Shown here piece by piece: positions 1 through 7,675 of a stretch of DNA of 64,000 bases. The notes under the pieces are model-generated. The model saw only the letters and a list, made by a program, of their open reading frames with translations. It did no database searches and was not told the origin of the DNA. Source of the stretch: Candidatus Kapaibacterium thiocyanatum (lineage in GTDB: Bacteria; Bacteroidota; Ignavibacteria; Kapaibacteriales; Kapaibacteriaceae); the NCBI GenBank assembly GCA_001899175.1, contig MKVH01000008.1, positions 110,099-174,098 on the forward strand, read 5' to 3'. The translations under genes were made by a program, and so were the position numbers. Position 1 is the first letter of the stretch. Each line of letters opens with the position of its first letter.

Positions 1-655
1 AGACGATCATGGCATCGTTGCCGCCGAGTTCCAGGACACATGGGATGAGATGGAGAGCGGCGCGGGCCGCGATGGATCGTCCGGCGGCCGTGCCCCCGGT
101 GGCGAAGATGAAGTCCGGAACTGCATCGATGATGGCCGTCGCCGCCGCCGCATCGCCGTGAACGATCTGCAGGACGTCCGGTGGCAGGCCTGCATCCACA
201 AGGATGGAACGCACCAGGTCGGCCGTCCGCGGCGTCTGCTCGGAGGGTTTGAGGATGACGCCGTTACCCGCCACGATGGCCGTGATCGCAGGAACGAAGG
301 CGAGCTGTACGGGATAGTTCCAGGGCGATACCACCAGCACGGCACCATGGGCACGGTAGTGCTCGGCCGTGGTGGTGAACCAATGCAAGGGTCCCTCCGA
401 TGCGATGCGGAGCGGACGCAGCGCGTGCACTGCATTGCGCTCGCAATAGCGGATGAACTCGAGGGTCACCAGCAGGTCGCCGGACAAGGCATCCAGGGCG
501 GGTTTCGACGTTTCCTCGCGGATGGTGGCCACGATGGCATCCATGGCGTCCACCATGGCAAGGCGCGCCCTGCGCAGGATGGCCAGGCGTTGGCGTATGG
601 GGACGGCCGACCACGCCGCGGAGGCCGCACGAGCGCGTTGGACGACGTCATCCAT
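1..655 (-). CDS. Aldehyde dehydrogenase, N-terminal part (cut by window edge)
   Basis: NAD(P)-dependent aldehyde dehydrogenase; only the first ~218 residues are inside the window. Visible landmarks are SPWNYP (Rossmann entry/oxyanion region), LKPSEQTP (cofactor-binding lysine), FATGGT in place of the usual FTGS-type turn, and LELGGND with the general-base glutamate. The catalytic cysteine lies beyond the edge. The start at 655 is chosen because ATGGATGA overlaps the stop of the upstream carotenoid gene, so the two are probably translated together. The pairing suggests oxidation of a carotenoid aldehyde, as AldH does in C30 (staphyloxanthin-type) pathways. That role is inference from context; the family call is firm. 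Confidence 0.88.
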   Translation of the reverse strand, partial: MDDVVQRARAASAAWSAVPIRQRLAILRRARLAMVDAMDAIVATIREETSKPALDALSGDLLVTLEFIRYCERNAVHALRPLRIASEGPLHWFTTTAEHYRAHGAVLVVSPWNYPVQLAFVPAITAIVAGNGVILKPSEQTPRTADLVRSILVDAGLPPDVLQIVHGDAAAATAIIDAVPDFIFATGGTAAGRSIAARAALHLIPCVLELGGNDAMIV

Positions 656-2183
656 CCTGGTGGATCTCGTCATAGGAACGGGGTCGGGCATACGGTACGC
701 CATACTTGTCGCAGATCAGGTTGGACGAGATGCGTGCGGATTCGAAGATCGTGGGCAGACCGCTGCCGGGATGCGTACCACCGCCAACCAGGTAACAGTT
801 GTCGGCCTCCTCGAACTTGTTGTGCGGACGGAAGTACAGAAGCTGTCCCATGCTATGCCCCATGTTGAAGGTGGCACCCAGGTGAACGTTCTGCTTGCGG
901 TCCCAGTCCCACGGCGTGATCATCGTTTCCGTCACGATATGCGAGCGGAGATCGGGAAAGCCACCGCGCCGTTCCAGAATGTCGAGAACGCGCTCACGGA
1001 AACGGCCCTTCGCTTCGTCCCAGTTCACGTCGGCCCGGTTGTTGCTCACCGGTGCGAGCACGTAGAGGGAGGAGTGACCCTCCGGAGCCAGGCTGGGATC
1101 GTTGATGGAGGCATTGCGTACGTAGACGGAGATATCGTCTTCCGTATGGATGTGACGGCCGATGTCCGTAAGGTTCCTGCGGTAATCCTCGGCGAAGATG
1201 ATCGTATGATGTTCGGCGGGATACAGGCGGTCCACACCCAGGTAGAGCATGAAGGTGGAGCATGAGAACGACCGCTGCTCCATCTGCTTCGGGGCGTACT
1301 TGCGCAGGTATCCTGGCGGGAACAGTCGTTGCATCGCATAGCCGAAGTCGGCGTTCAGGATCACCTCGTCCGCCATCACGCGTTCACCGGATTCCAGTTC
1401 GATACCGCGGACTGCACGCCCGTCGAGCACGACCTGCCGCACCGGCGAGGAAAGATGGAAGGTGGCTCCGGCCTCGGTCGCCACCTGTGCCAGCGCCGAT
1501 GGAATACGGTTGAGTCCGCCGTGCACGTGGAATACACCGTAGGCATGTTCCACGTAGGGAATCATGCCGAACAGGCCGGGGCACTCCCATGGGGCCATGC
1601 CCAGGTACTTGGACTGGAACGTGAAGGCCAGGCGGAGGTCCTCGGACTGGAAGTAGTCGGACAGCACGTCGTACAGCGAACGTCCGAGCGCGATCTGCGG
1701 AAAGGCCTTGAGAAGGGCGACGCTCACGTAGGAAGTCAGGGAAGCGTAGTCCCGCTGGAGGCATGGGTACAGGACCCGGAACCGTTCCTGTTCGCGGTCC
1801 AGGAACCGTTGCAGACCTTCGCCCTCTCCAGGGAAACAGGCCTCGATGGCCTCACGCATCCGCACCTTGTCGTCGTATACCATCATGCGGCGATCGGCGA
1901 ACACCAGATCGTACATCGGCTCCAGACGCTGGAACGTCAGGTAATCCGATGCCGACCTGCCGGTTTCCTCGAACAGTTCGTCGAGCAGGAACTTCATCAT
2001 CAGGAAGGTCGGCCCCAGGTCGAACCGATAGTCGCCCATGCGGACCTCGCCGGTTCGGCCTCCGATGGCATCATTCCGTTCGTACACGTGGACATCGAAT
2101 CCGCGATGAGCCAGGAGCATGGCGGCGGCGGTCCCGCCGGGGCCGGCGCCGACGATGACGATCTTCTTCGAGGGCTTTCTCAT
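648..2183 (-). CDS. CrtI/CrtN-family carotenoid desaturase or oxidase
   Basis: 511-residue FAD-dependent amine-oxidase-type flavoprotein. The N-terminus has the dinucleotide-binding motif GAGPGG (residues 12-17) followed by YERND and GGRTG; the C-terminus has the family signature YLVGGGTHPGSGLPTIFES, typical of phytoene/diapophytoene desaturases and related carotenoid oxidases. Length matches the family. It overlaps the aldehyde dehydrogenase downstream by 8 bp, which suggests an operon that makes an oxidised carotenoid. Whether it desaturates phytoene, or oxygenates an already desaturated carotenoid like CrtP, cannot be decided by eye. No phytoene synthase is in the window. Confidence 0.85.
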   Translation of the reverse strand: MRKPSKKIVIVGAGPGGTAAAMLLAHRGFDVHVYERNDAIGGRTGEVRMGDYRFDLGPTFLMMKFLLDELFEETGRSASDYLTFQRLEPMYDLVFADRRMMVYDDKVRMREAIEACFPGEGEGLQRFLDREQERFRVLYPCLQRDYASLTSYVSVALLKAFPQIALGRSLYDVLSDYFQSEDLRLAFTFQSKYLGMAPWECPGLFGMIPYVEHAYGVFHVHGGLNRIPSALAQVATEAGATFHLSSPVRQVVLDGRAVRGIELESGERVMADEVILNADFGYAMQRLFPPGYLRKYAPKQMEQRSFSCSTFMLYLGVDRLYPAEHHTIIFAEDYRRNLTDIGRHIHTEDDISVYVRNASINDPSLAPEGHSSLYVLAPVSNNRADVNWDEAKGRFRERVLDILERRGGFPDLRSHIVTETMITPWDWDRKQNVHLGATFNMGHSMGQLLYFRPHNKFEEADNCYLVGGGTHPGSGLPTIFESARISSNLICDKYGVPYARPRSYDEIHQDG

Positions 2184-2205
2184 ACGATCTTGGAAGGTTC
2201 AGGAA

Positions 2206-2245
2206 GGCGGTAGATACTCCACCGCCTGTGGTAATGAGATATAAT
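2206..2245. promoter_or_regulatory. Inverted repeat and TATAAT-like box upstream of the carotenoid operon
   Basis: The 199-bp gap between the carotenoid operon (leftward) and the secreted protein at 2383 (rightward) contains GGCGGT, a 9-nt spacer and ACCGCC (2206-2226), plus a TATAAT string at 2240-2245. The repeat would lie in the leader or operator of the carotenoid operon. No regulator gene is adjacent, so an operator role is only a guess. Confidence 0.3.
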
Positions 2246-2382
2246 CTACCTGCTGCGCCGGTTTCCCCATGCGATGACGATGGCGTCCGATCCGATATTA
2301 TGTATCAGCGAAAGTACGGCACTATTTCGGCAGGTGCATACATTCGTACCACGTGAATCGATGATTTTTCCCGGAATGATAG

Positions 2383-3042
2383 ATGAACAGAGGACTTGCG
2401 TTGGTGTTGCCGATCCTCTTCGCCGTGGCTACCGCAGCGACGAATGCGCAGACGAACGGTAATGATCAGCGGGTGAGCGGTGAAGGGGGCGAAGGGCAAT
2501 CCACCCGTACTGACTGGTATTACATTCCTGCGACGGTGCAAGGGAACGACACCGTGGCCTTCGAGCTTGCGGGTGGCGCGTTCAAGAGCTACGGATGCAA
2601 ACCTGTGGATCCTGCCTACTGGATGACGGGCAACGGCTGCTCCGTAACCATTATGTTCACACGACCCGAAGCCAACCCGTCGTTCAGGGTCTGGGGGATG
2701 AATACCGACGACACGGCATCCGTGAGCGTCAACGGCGCATCCTATCCGTTGACGATGGCATCGGCGTCGTATAAGGCCAAGGTCGTCTGTGGCACATCGC
2801 CCGGACCAGATGGAGTATTGTTCGCGAACGGACTCCTCGTCGGCGCCAACACACCATCCGAGGCCAACTATTCGTATCAGGATATCCGGTTGAACGCAGC
2901 GGGCGTCTCATCGATCACGATCACCGGGTTGAAAGGGGCCGGCTGGGGCTTTACGGGCATATCCGTCTATCGTGCTGCCAACGCCCCGATCGACGTGCAA
3001 CGACGAGACGATCCTGGTACGACCAGGCCGAGGGGGAGGTAG
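2383..3042 (+). CDS. Secreted protein of unknown function
   Basis: 219 residues. The first ~22 residues (basic start, hydrophobic stretch, ATNAQ) form a clear signal peptide, so the protein is exported. The mature part is rich in Gly, Ser, Thr and Asn, has two cysteines close together (GCKP...NGCSV) and looks beta-rich, like a small adhesive or carbohydrate-binding domain. There is no T9SS sorting tail: it ends in a basic, low-complexity stretch. I recognise no family. It stands alone, divergent from the carotenoid operon. Confidence 0.7.
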   Translation: MNRGLALVLPILFAVATAATNAQTNGNDQRVSGEGGEGQSTRTDWYYIPATVQGNDTVAFELAGGAFKSYGCKPVDPAYWMTGNGCSVTIMFTRPEANPSFRVWGMNTDDTASVSVNGASYPLTMASASYKAKVVCGTSPGPDGVLFANGLLVGANTPSEANYSYQDIRLNAAGVSSITITGLKGAGWGFTGISVYRAANAPIDVQRRDDPGTTRPRGR

Positions 3043-3134
3043 GGGATGAATCGGACAAGTCAAATACTGATTCGTGAAAGGGTACTGACGCACGATCGTG
3101 TCCGAGGTCATACCAGCGTTGCATCGATTCGTTC

Positions 3135-3311
3135 ATGTTGATGAATACCAGTGGATATCCCGATCCGAGCTGTGGGCATACGATCGGATTCCATATCACT
3201 GGAGGTACGAACGATACACTATCAGGCTGCTACGTTCTGCCCGATGGTATGGTAGGTACATCGGCAACCGTCATCGATATGCCACCGCTGTTCACCCTGG
3301 GTAAACCATGA
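3135..3311 (+). pseudogene. Short ORF, possible 3' remnant of a secreted protein
   Basis: The 320-bp gap 3043-3362 has no full gene, but one frame stays open from about 3078 to a TGA at 3309-3311. From the ATG at 3135 it gives 58 residues with protein-like composition (Gly/Thr rich, two Cys, CGHTIGFHITGGTND). No ribosome-binding site precedes it. It resembles in style the exported protein just upstream, so it may be the tail of a degraded relative. Could also be chance. Confidence 0.3.
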
Positions 3312-3362
3312 GCGAACATTCCAGCTCCGGTGCGAGTACGTTCGTCGTCGATGCCTTCCATC

Positions 3363-3839
3363 CTATCCGGAAATACGTATCCAGTCCTTGCCATACTGCA
3401 CCTCCACTTCCCGGATCGACGCATGAACGTACAAGCCGACGTGTATGCCGACAGGCCGCATCGGCACGTGGGTAATGAGGACTCCGCTGTCGAGCTCGAA
3501 GAATGTCCGGTCCGGTTCGTCTTCACCCACATCCTCACTCGTATACCCTACGATACTCGTGATCCTTCGACCCTTGATGTCGGAGGCCGCCGAAACCTGC
3601 CCTCTGCGCTGCCACCACATCTTCTTCATCGGCGGGAAGTAGCTTCGGGCAGAGGGATCCAGCTCTCTGATCCAGACCGTGTCCCCGCTGATGGATAAAG
3701 GGAAGCCGATCACCAGGCCCTCATCAAGGACCATATAGCAGTCAGCCGTCATGAGGGCGATATATTCGGATTTATCGTACGTCTCCTCCGTGAAGAGAAT
3801 ATCCTGTATTTCCCTGCCGATCAGATCACGGAGCTGCAT
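3363..3839 (-). CDS. Hypothetical cytosolic protein
   Basis: 158 residues with no signal peptide or membrane helix. The start at 3839 is supported by AGGTGA a few bases upstream of the ATG; the frame is open further upstream but lacks a ribosome-binding site. Mixed alpha/beta composition with many beta-branched residues; a middle basic patch (KKMWWQRRGQ) is notable. No family recognised. It lies just outside the left end of the tRNA-Glu island and reads toward the secreted gene. Confidence 0.65.
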   Translation of the reverse strand: MQLRDLIGREIQDILFTEETYDKSEYIALMTADCYMVLDEGLVIGFPLSISGDTVWIRELDPSARSYFPPMKKMWWQRRGQVSAASDIKGRRITSIVGYTSEDVGEDEPDRTFFELDSGVLITHVPMRPVGIHVGLYVHASIREVEVQYGKDWIRISG

Positions 3840-4066
3840 ACTCTCACCTGATAACATTGCATGACAAGAGGATGGTTGTGTTGCATGCGGTGATGCAAGT
3901 ACACGTACCAAGCGCGAAGTTATCAATAGAGCATGCACGAGGAGTACTGTGTCAATCTCCCCGTGGGACGCCGACCACAGTAAGGCGCTATCCTTGCAAG
4001 AGACCGAAGGCGATCCGAAGAGGGCCGTGCACGAAATCCGCGTGAACGGTAATCGCGGATAAAAAC

Positions 4067-4110
4067 ACAAAAGCCTTCCCAGCTAAGCTGAGGAGGCTTC
4101 GTACACCGTA
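4067..4110. repeat. Left copy of 44-bp direct repeat (candidate att site)
   Basis: Aligns without gaps to 9820-9863 with 35 of 44 bases identical; the last ten bases (GTACACCGTA, 4101-4110) are identical and equal the 3' end of tRNA-Glu. Here the rest of the tRNA is absent, as expected for a displaced tRNA 3' end at the far side of an integrated element. The 437-bp gap 3840-4277 otherwise holds only the terminator below and a small hairpin at 4192-4211. Confidence 0.6.
4071..4099 (-). terminator. Rho-independent terminator, probably the displaced tRNA-Glu terminator
   Basis: Stem from AAGCC (4071-4075) to GGCTT (4095-4099), extended inward to AGCT/AGCT, followed on the minus strand by a T-rich run (AAAAACACAAAA on plus). 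It matches the terminator just downstream of tRNA-Glu at 9823-9853 in layout and partly in sequence. Confidence 0.6.
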
Positions 4111-4277
4111 TGAGTGTCACATCTTCGCTCCGGGCTAGCATGAATACTGGGTTCTCGATCTCGGTGTACCAAGAGGGCGCCCAAAGCAGGGATTCCGGGT
4201 TGATCCGGAATAGGAATATGTGTTGAATGCGATCGGATGGTCGTGGCAGCATCGTGATACTCATTATGGAGAATGTC

Positions 4278-4706
4278 ATGCCTGATCTTGCCTTCATTAG
4301 CCTTGGCGTTTCAATCCTATCCCTACTCATCGCAGCGACAACGGCTTGGTTCGCACTCTTACGGAAGGGTGCCGTGAGAATGACCCAGCCGACGGTGGTC
4401 ATATTTGCCCCTGATCCAATAAACAGGACGTTGCAGAGTGCGCCTCCGAAGATTTTCCTAAGAACCCTGCTATTTTCAACCTCCAAACGAGGCCGACATG
4501 TAGAAAGTTTACATGTATGTCTTTCACTGAAAGGTGTCTGTCAGAAGTTTACGTCATGGGGGTATGAAACCGACATGCTGGTACAAGGCAGTGGGTTATT
4601 TGTTGGAGAAACGGGAGTAGCCGCGTATCATCATTTTCAGGTTCATGAGTCTTGCTGCGAATTTCGACTTGGATATGGCCGATATGATCTTGAGGTATAT
4701 GCCTGA
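4278..4706 (+). CDS. Small membrane-anchored protein, C-terminus ended by the IS
   Basis: 142 residues from the ATG at 4278, chosen because GGAG lies about six bases upstream; an open frame reaches further up to 4227 without a better site. One N-terminal transmembrane helix (residues ~5-25) followed by a short basic segment and a soluble, beta-looking domain with several cysteines. The stop codon TGA (4704-4706) is the first three bases of the IS3-family terminal repeat, so the natural C-terminus was probably lost when the IS inserted. No family recognised. It converges on the RT gene across the IS. Confidence 0.55.
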   Translation: MPDLAFISLGVSILSLLIAATTAWFALLRKGAVRMTQPTVVIFAPDPINRTLQSAPPKIFLRTLLFSTSKRGRHVESLHVCLSLKGVCQKFTSWGYETDMLVQGSGLFVGETGVAAYHHFQVHESCCEFRLGYGRYDLEVYA

Positions 4707-4741
4707 TCTTCCCCCGTTAGGCTTGTCAGGGTATGAGAACT

Positions 4742-5614
4742 CTAGATTTGCGAAAATAGTTGTTGTTCGAATTGGACAGGTGTCATGTTGTTGATCGAAG
4801 AATGGATGCGTTGTCTGTTGTAGAACAGGTGCGTCCAGCGATAGACAGTCGATCGTGCGTCTCTGAGGTCGTCGAAGAGCAGTGGACGTCCGAGCTCGGT
4901 CTTCATCCGTGCCCAGAATGATTCCATCGTTGCGTTGTCGTAGCAATTTCCTTTGTTGCTCATGCTCTGGATGAAGTTCCGCTTGGCAAGTTCAGTCCGG
5001 AACAGATCTGCATTGTACTGACTACCACGGTCGGAATGGAAGATGATCGGCTCCGGCGGTAGACGTCGGCGTACACGGCAGGCATCGTCGAAGGCTTTGA
5101 GCAGTGTCCGGGTCTGCATCGAATGCGAGACGACCATGCCCAGGATACGTCGGGAGCACAGATCCATGATAGCCACGGCATAGGCCTTGCCATTGCGGCA
5201 CGGCAGTTCCGTGAAGTCACTCACCCAGACCTTGTCAGGGCGATGGACATCGAATGATCGCTGCAGGAGGTTGGCCGCCGGAACCAAGGTTTTCGATGAA
5301 TCCGTCGTAGGGCGGAATCGACGCTTCACGTTGGCACGGATACCAGCTACCTGCATGATTCGTTCTACGGTCTTGCGGCTGATAACCTCGCCCTCACGGC
5401 GCAGGGCATGCGTCAGGCGCGGACTGCCGTAGCTACCGTTGCTCGCTTCGTGCATTTGACGGATGTGCAACCTCAGGCGCTCGTGCCGAAGATGCCGCTC
5501 CGATGGCCTACGGGACTTCCACGCGTGATAGGCCTGGCGGCTGATACCCAGAGCACTGCACATGAGCTTCAGAGGCCACTTCGCCCGACGTTCATCGACA
5601 AAACGGCACTTCAT
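4742..5614 (-). CDS. IS3-family transposase orfB (DDE integrase domain)
   Basis: 290 residues. An HTH_21-type N-terminal region (YGSPRLTHALRR) is followed by an rve integrase core with the DDE residues: Asp in VSDFTEL, Asp in HSDRGSQY and Glu in NATMESFW, with the downstream K/R seven residues later. The ATG overlaps the orfA stop as ATGA, in the -1 frame. In this family the active enzyme is normally the OrfAB fusion made by -1 frameshifting; the overlap at CCGAAATGA is a plausible place. Full-length and apparently intact. Confidence 0.92.
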   Translation of the reverse strand: MKCRFVDERRAKWPLKLMCSALGISRQAYHAWKSRRPSERHLRHERLRLHIRQMHEASNGSYGSPRLTHALRREGEVISRKTVERIMQVAGIRANVKRRFRPTTDSSKTLVPAANLLQRSFDVHRPDKVWVSDFTELPCRNGKAYAVAIMDLCSRRILGMVVSHSMQTRTLLKAFDDACRVRRRLPPEPIIFHSDRGSQYNADLFRTELAKRNFIQSMSNKGNCYDNATMESFWARMKTELGRPLLFDDLRDARSTVYRWTHLFYNRQRIHSSINNMTPVQFEQQLFSQI

Positions 5615-5901
5615 TTCGGGCGTTGCGAGAAGGAAGCCAGACCGACGGCCTCCTTTAGGATGTCACGCTCCATTTCCGCGCGTTTCAGCGCACGCTCCAG
5701 CTCGCGTATCCGTTGCTTATCCGTCTTCTCTGTCTCATCCACCGTCCTTTGGCCTGCATCCAGTATCCAGCGCCGAAGCGTTTCTTCGGCTATGCCAAGG
5801 TCTCGTGCCACACGCGTGTAGGGTTGCTTCTCTTCGACGACTAAACGTACCGCTTCTCGCTTGAATGCCTCGTCGTACCGTTCTCCTTTGGGACTTCCCA
5901 T
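5611..5901 (-). CDS. IS3-family transposase orfA (HTH, leucine-zipper)
   Basis: 96 residues. The N-terminal helix-turn-helix (YDEAFKREAVRLV ... VARDLGIAEETLRRW) binds the IS ends; the C-terminal half is a coiled coil (ELERALKRAEMERDILKEA) for multimerisation. A strong AAGGAG lies eight bases before the ATG. Ends in an ATGA overlap with orfB. Confidence 0.92.
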   Translation of the reverse strand: MGSPKGERYDEAFKREAVRLVVEEKQPYTRVARDLGIAEETLRRWILDAGQRTVDETEKTDKQRIRELERALKRAEMERDILKEAVGLASFSQRPK

Positions 5902-5987
5902 CGTTGATCTCCTTCCTTTGTTGGAAGTTCGAGACCTCTACACTGTCAACCAAACCGGGGGAACATCACATAGCATCAATCCGAACA

Positions 5988-6884
5988 TCAGAGTTGACGT
6001 GTTGAAAACCGTTCTTCGTTGACCTTGTTGATATTCCTAATGTGTTGTCGTAGACCTCTGAGCCGGGGCTCGTTTGCTTGTTTCCCCTTGGCTTCTTGCA
6101 AGTTCTTCAGTGCTTTAGCTGTTGGGCGGAGCCGACATCTGGCAACCACAACACCTGTAATCTCAGTTCTTCCTTTAGAGAAGTGGGTCTTCTCCTTCTT
6201 GTGCCTGAAACCAGTGGTGTGGAGTATGGCCAGCACTCTTTTGGAAACATCGGTATGACGGAAATCCCATTGTGCAGAGATCGTGAGATCATCAACGTAA
6301 CGGGAATACACTAGACCGCGTTCTTGGCATATGGCCATCAACTGTACGTCGAGTTCTCGCAAGGAGACGTTTGCGATGAAAGAACTGATTGGGGAACCGG
6401 TAGGCACTCTATTCTCGATGGTGACTAGTCTGGTCAGAACCTCAGCAATTTCAGGTGTAGTGAGGGTCTTGAGTGCCGAGTACACCATGCTCATGGTAAC
6501 AGACGGGAAGAACTTCTCAATATCCACAAGGAAGAAGAATTCGCTGCGTAGATGCTGGCGAGCATTCGAGATGTAGCTTCTTCCCTTCACACTTCCGTGA
6601 ACACATGTGGGAAATTCAATACGTGACTTCAGGAACTCGTAAAGCTTCTCCTGCAATTGTTTGAGTCTGTGGCGTGGTTTCTCGATTCCACGAGACTCAT
6701 TATGGTTGTTTGGCTTCGGTACAGAATCAAAAGCGTAGAACTTGCCGTCAACATTCCGATTGGCATTGTCACAGTACCGAACAAAGTCTTCCCACGATTG
6801 AGTGAAACCAATCTGTCGAAGAAGGTATTGCTTATTCCCGATTAGTCTCGGTCTTAAGCGGGAAGATTTCTCTGAGGAAGGCAT
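5988..6884 (-). CDS. Retron-type reverse transcriptase
   Basis: 298 residues, close to the usual 300-330 of retron RTs. Motifs in order: VHGSVKGRS with the retron-diagnostic NAxxH (NARQH, residues 107-111), DIEKFFPS (first catalytic Asp, 121), PTGSPIS (161-167), YVDD (196-199, catalytic Asp pair) and ITG (242-244) where most retron RTs have VTG. The C-terminal thumb region (LRGLRQHIRNINKVNEE) is present but short. The stop lies 20 bp from the IS end, so a few residues may be missing. The start overlaps the upstream XRE gene by 53 bp, which implies co-translation. Expected role: make msDNA from an msr-msd RNA as part of a tripartite anti-phage system. The RNA is not yet identified with certainty. 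Confidence 0.88.
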   Translation of the reverse strand: MPSSEKSSRLRPRLIGNKQYLLRQIGFTQSWEDFVRYCDNANRNVDGKFYAFDSVPKPNNHNESRGIEKPRHRLKQLQEKLYEFLKSRIEFPTCVHGSVKGRSYISNARQHLRSEFFFLVDIEKFFPSVTMSMVYSALKTLTTPEIAEVLTRLVTIENRVPTGSPISSFIANVSLRELDVQLMAICQERGLVYSRYVDDLTISAQWDFRHTDVSKRVLAILHTTGFRHKKEKTHFSKGRTEITGVVVARCRLRPTAKALKNLQEAKGKQANEPRLRGLRQHIRNINKVNEERFSTRQL

Positions 6885-7143
6885 TGATCTGCGGTTGGGT
6901 TTGTCGGAAGTACTCTCGTTTCTCTGGGGCTACTTCATCTTCGGTCATTGAGAGGAAAACGAATACACTCAATGGCATTCCAAATACAACACTTGCCCTT
7001 TCAAGAACACTTTGGTGAAGCGTCCGATCTCCCTTCTCCACAAGAGAAAGGTGGGATTGGGTGATCTCCAGTCGTCGTGCAAGCTCGGTCTGCGACAGAC
7101 CGTGGAGCTCACGGAGTTTTTTCATTGTGCTGCCAACGTCCAT
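6832..7143 (-). CDS. XRE-family helix-turn-helix protein, partner of the RT
   Basis: 103 residues. A Cro/C1-type HTH fills residues 7-60 (MKKLRELHGLSQTELARRL ... SHLSLVEKGDR). The C-terminal ~40 residues are acidic and unassigned. An alternative start is the second Met (7125); neither has a clear ribosome-binding site. Its 3' end overlaps the RT start by 53 bp, so the two act as one unit. HTH proteins are known as accessory components of some retron classes; it may instead be a simple repressor of this operon. A 16-bp palindrome upstream at 7231-7246 is a possible operator. Confidence 0.8.
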   Translation of the reverse strand: MDVGSTMKKLRELHGLSQTELARRLEITQSHLSLVEKGDRTLHQSVLERASVVFGMPLSVFVFLSMTEDEVAPEKREYFRQTQPQINAFLREIFPLKTETNRE

Positions 7144-7230
7144 ACGGAGATGCGCAAAGATTCAATGGGAGAAGTAGTAGAGAGGCTGATCATTCAACAC
7201 GCTGGGATTGGTCTTGGAATACCTGAGGCC

Positions 7231-7246
7231 ACTGGAATTTTCCAGT
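7231..7246. promoter_or_regulatory. 16-bp palindrome, possible operator
   Basis: ACTGGAA, two bases, TTCCAGT: a perfect 7-bp inverted repeat between the small ORF at 7251 and the XRE gene starting at 7143. A second, weaker dyad (GGTCTTGGAATACC) sits at 7210-7223. The position suits autoregulation by the XRE protein; there is no direct proof. Confidence 0.4.
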
Positions 7247-7250
7247 ACCG

Positions 7251-7475
7251 TTACTCGCGATCAAGAAGGAATTCCAACTGGAAGTCGCGAATCAATATCC
7301 AAAGCCACTTGGCTTCTGTCTTCATTCCATCACTGAAACCCGCATCGGGATCGAACATCCCTTCAAGCTCCTCGATGATTTCTTGAAGACGCCATCGTGC
7401 GTCGTGATCAAAAAGAGCGGACCTGTTCCGCATGAGCGACTTGGCCTCATTGCTGAGGCGGGAGAGATGTTTCAT
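7251..7475 (-). CDS. Small hypothetical protein in the RT operon
   Basis: 74 residues, with a strong AAGGAG seven bases before the ATG. The protein is mostly helical and amphipathic, with an acidic middle (EIIEELEGMFDPD) and a Trp-rich C-terminal helix (KTEAKWLWILIRDF). No signal peptide or membrane helix. It is 107 bp upstream of the XRE gene on the same strand, so probably in one transcript with the RT. No family recognised. Confidence 0.65.
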   Translation of the reverse strand: MKHLSRLSNEAKSLMRNRSALFDHDARWRLQEIIEELEGMFDPDAGFSDGMKTEAKWLWILIRDFQLEFLLDRE

Positions 7476-7675
7476 AACATCTCCTTTCTGAATATGGAAG
7501 AAACTGCCACGCCCGCACTTGCGGGCGGGGGGTGTTCATTCCCGGTCGGGGTGACAGTTTCGACATAGTCCGCTCTAGGACCTCTCACACTTCCGGAGCT
7601 ATCTACAGGGGGTGTACGAGCATCGTCGTAGCGTTGCGGTGCCAAGCGGCATCGTACACGGTACGACGAAGACAT
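7472..7675 (-). CDS. Doubtful 67-residue ORF overlapping a structured element
   Basis: Open frame ending in ATGA overlap with the next small ORF, which argues for it. However it has no ribosome-binding site, its composition (Arg, Pro, Ser, Val) is unremarkable, and its 3' part is the strongly folded 7500-7561 element. The region may be a non-coding RNA rather than a gene. Confidence 0.3.
   Translation of the reverse strand: MSSSYRVRCRLAPQRYDDARTPPVDSSGSVRGPRADYVETVTPTGNEHPPPASAGVAVSSIFRKEML
7500..7561. ncRNA. Strongly structured 62-bp element, candidate ncRNA (msr-msd?)
   Basis: An outer stem of 11 bp (GAAACTGCCAC 7500-7510 with GTGACAGTTTC 7551-7561, one wobble) encloses two hairpins: GCCCGCA/TGCGGGC with a 2-nt loop and CCCG/CGGG. 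A second folded region, CGTCGTA/TACGACG around an inner hairpin, lies at 7624-7668. Both sit upstream of the RT operon on its strand, where a retron's msr-msd is expected, but I could not find convincing a1/a2 repeats. Direction of transcription is not known. Confidence 0.4.

Larger units (their letters stand above)
4704..5968 (-). mobile_element. IS3-family insertion sequence, 1265 bp
   Basis: Ends are imperfect inverted repeats: TGATCTTCCCCCG then TTAGGCTTGTCAG on plus from 4704, and TGATGTTCCCCCG then GTTTGGTTGACAG on minus from 5968. Between them are orfA and orfB on the minus strand. No convincing target duplication flanks it (left ...ATGCC, right CATAG...). Both reading frames look intact, so the copy may be active. 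Confidence 0.85.

Noticed and set aside
4101..4140. A second, complete tRNA at the left island end
   Set aside because: Only the last ten bases of tRNA-Glu are present; no anticodon or D-arm can be folded.
3923..4486. A 187-residue minus-strand frame crossing the left att site
   Set aside because: Runs through the tRNA-type terminator and the direct repeat, has no ribosome-binding site and low protein-likeness.
7500..7561. Integron attC site or CRISPR repeat
   Set aside because: No core GTTRRRY/RYYYAAC boxes and no repeated units with spacers.
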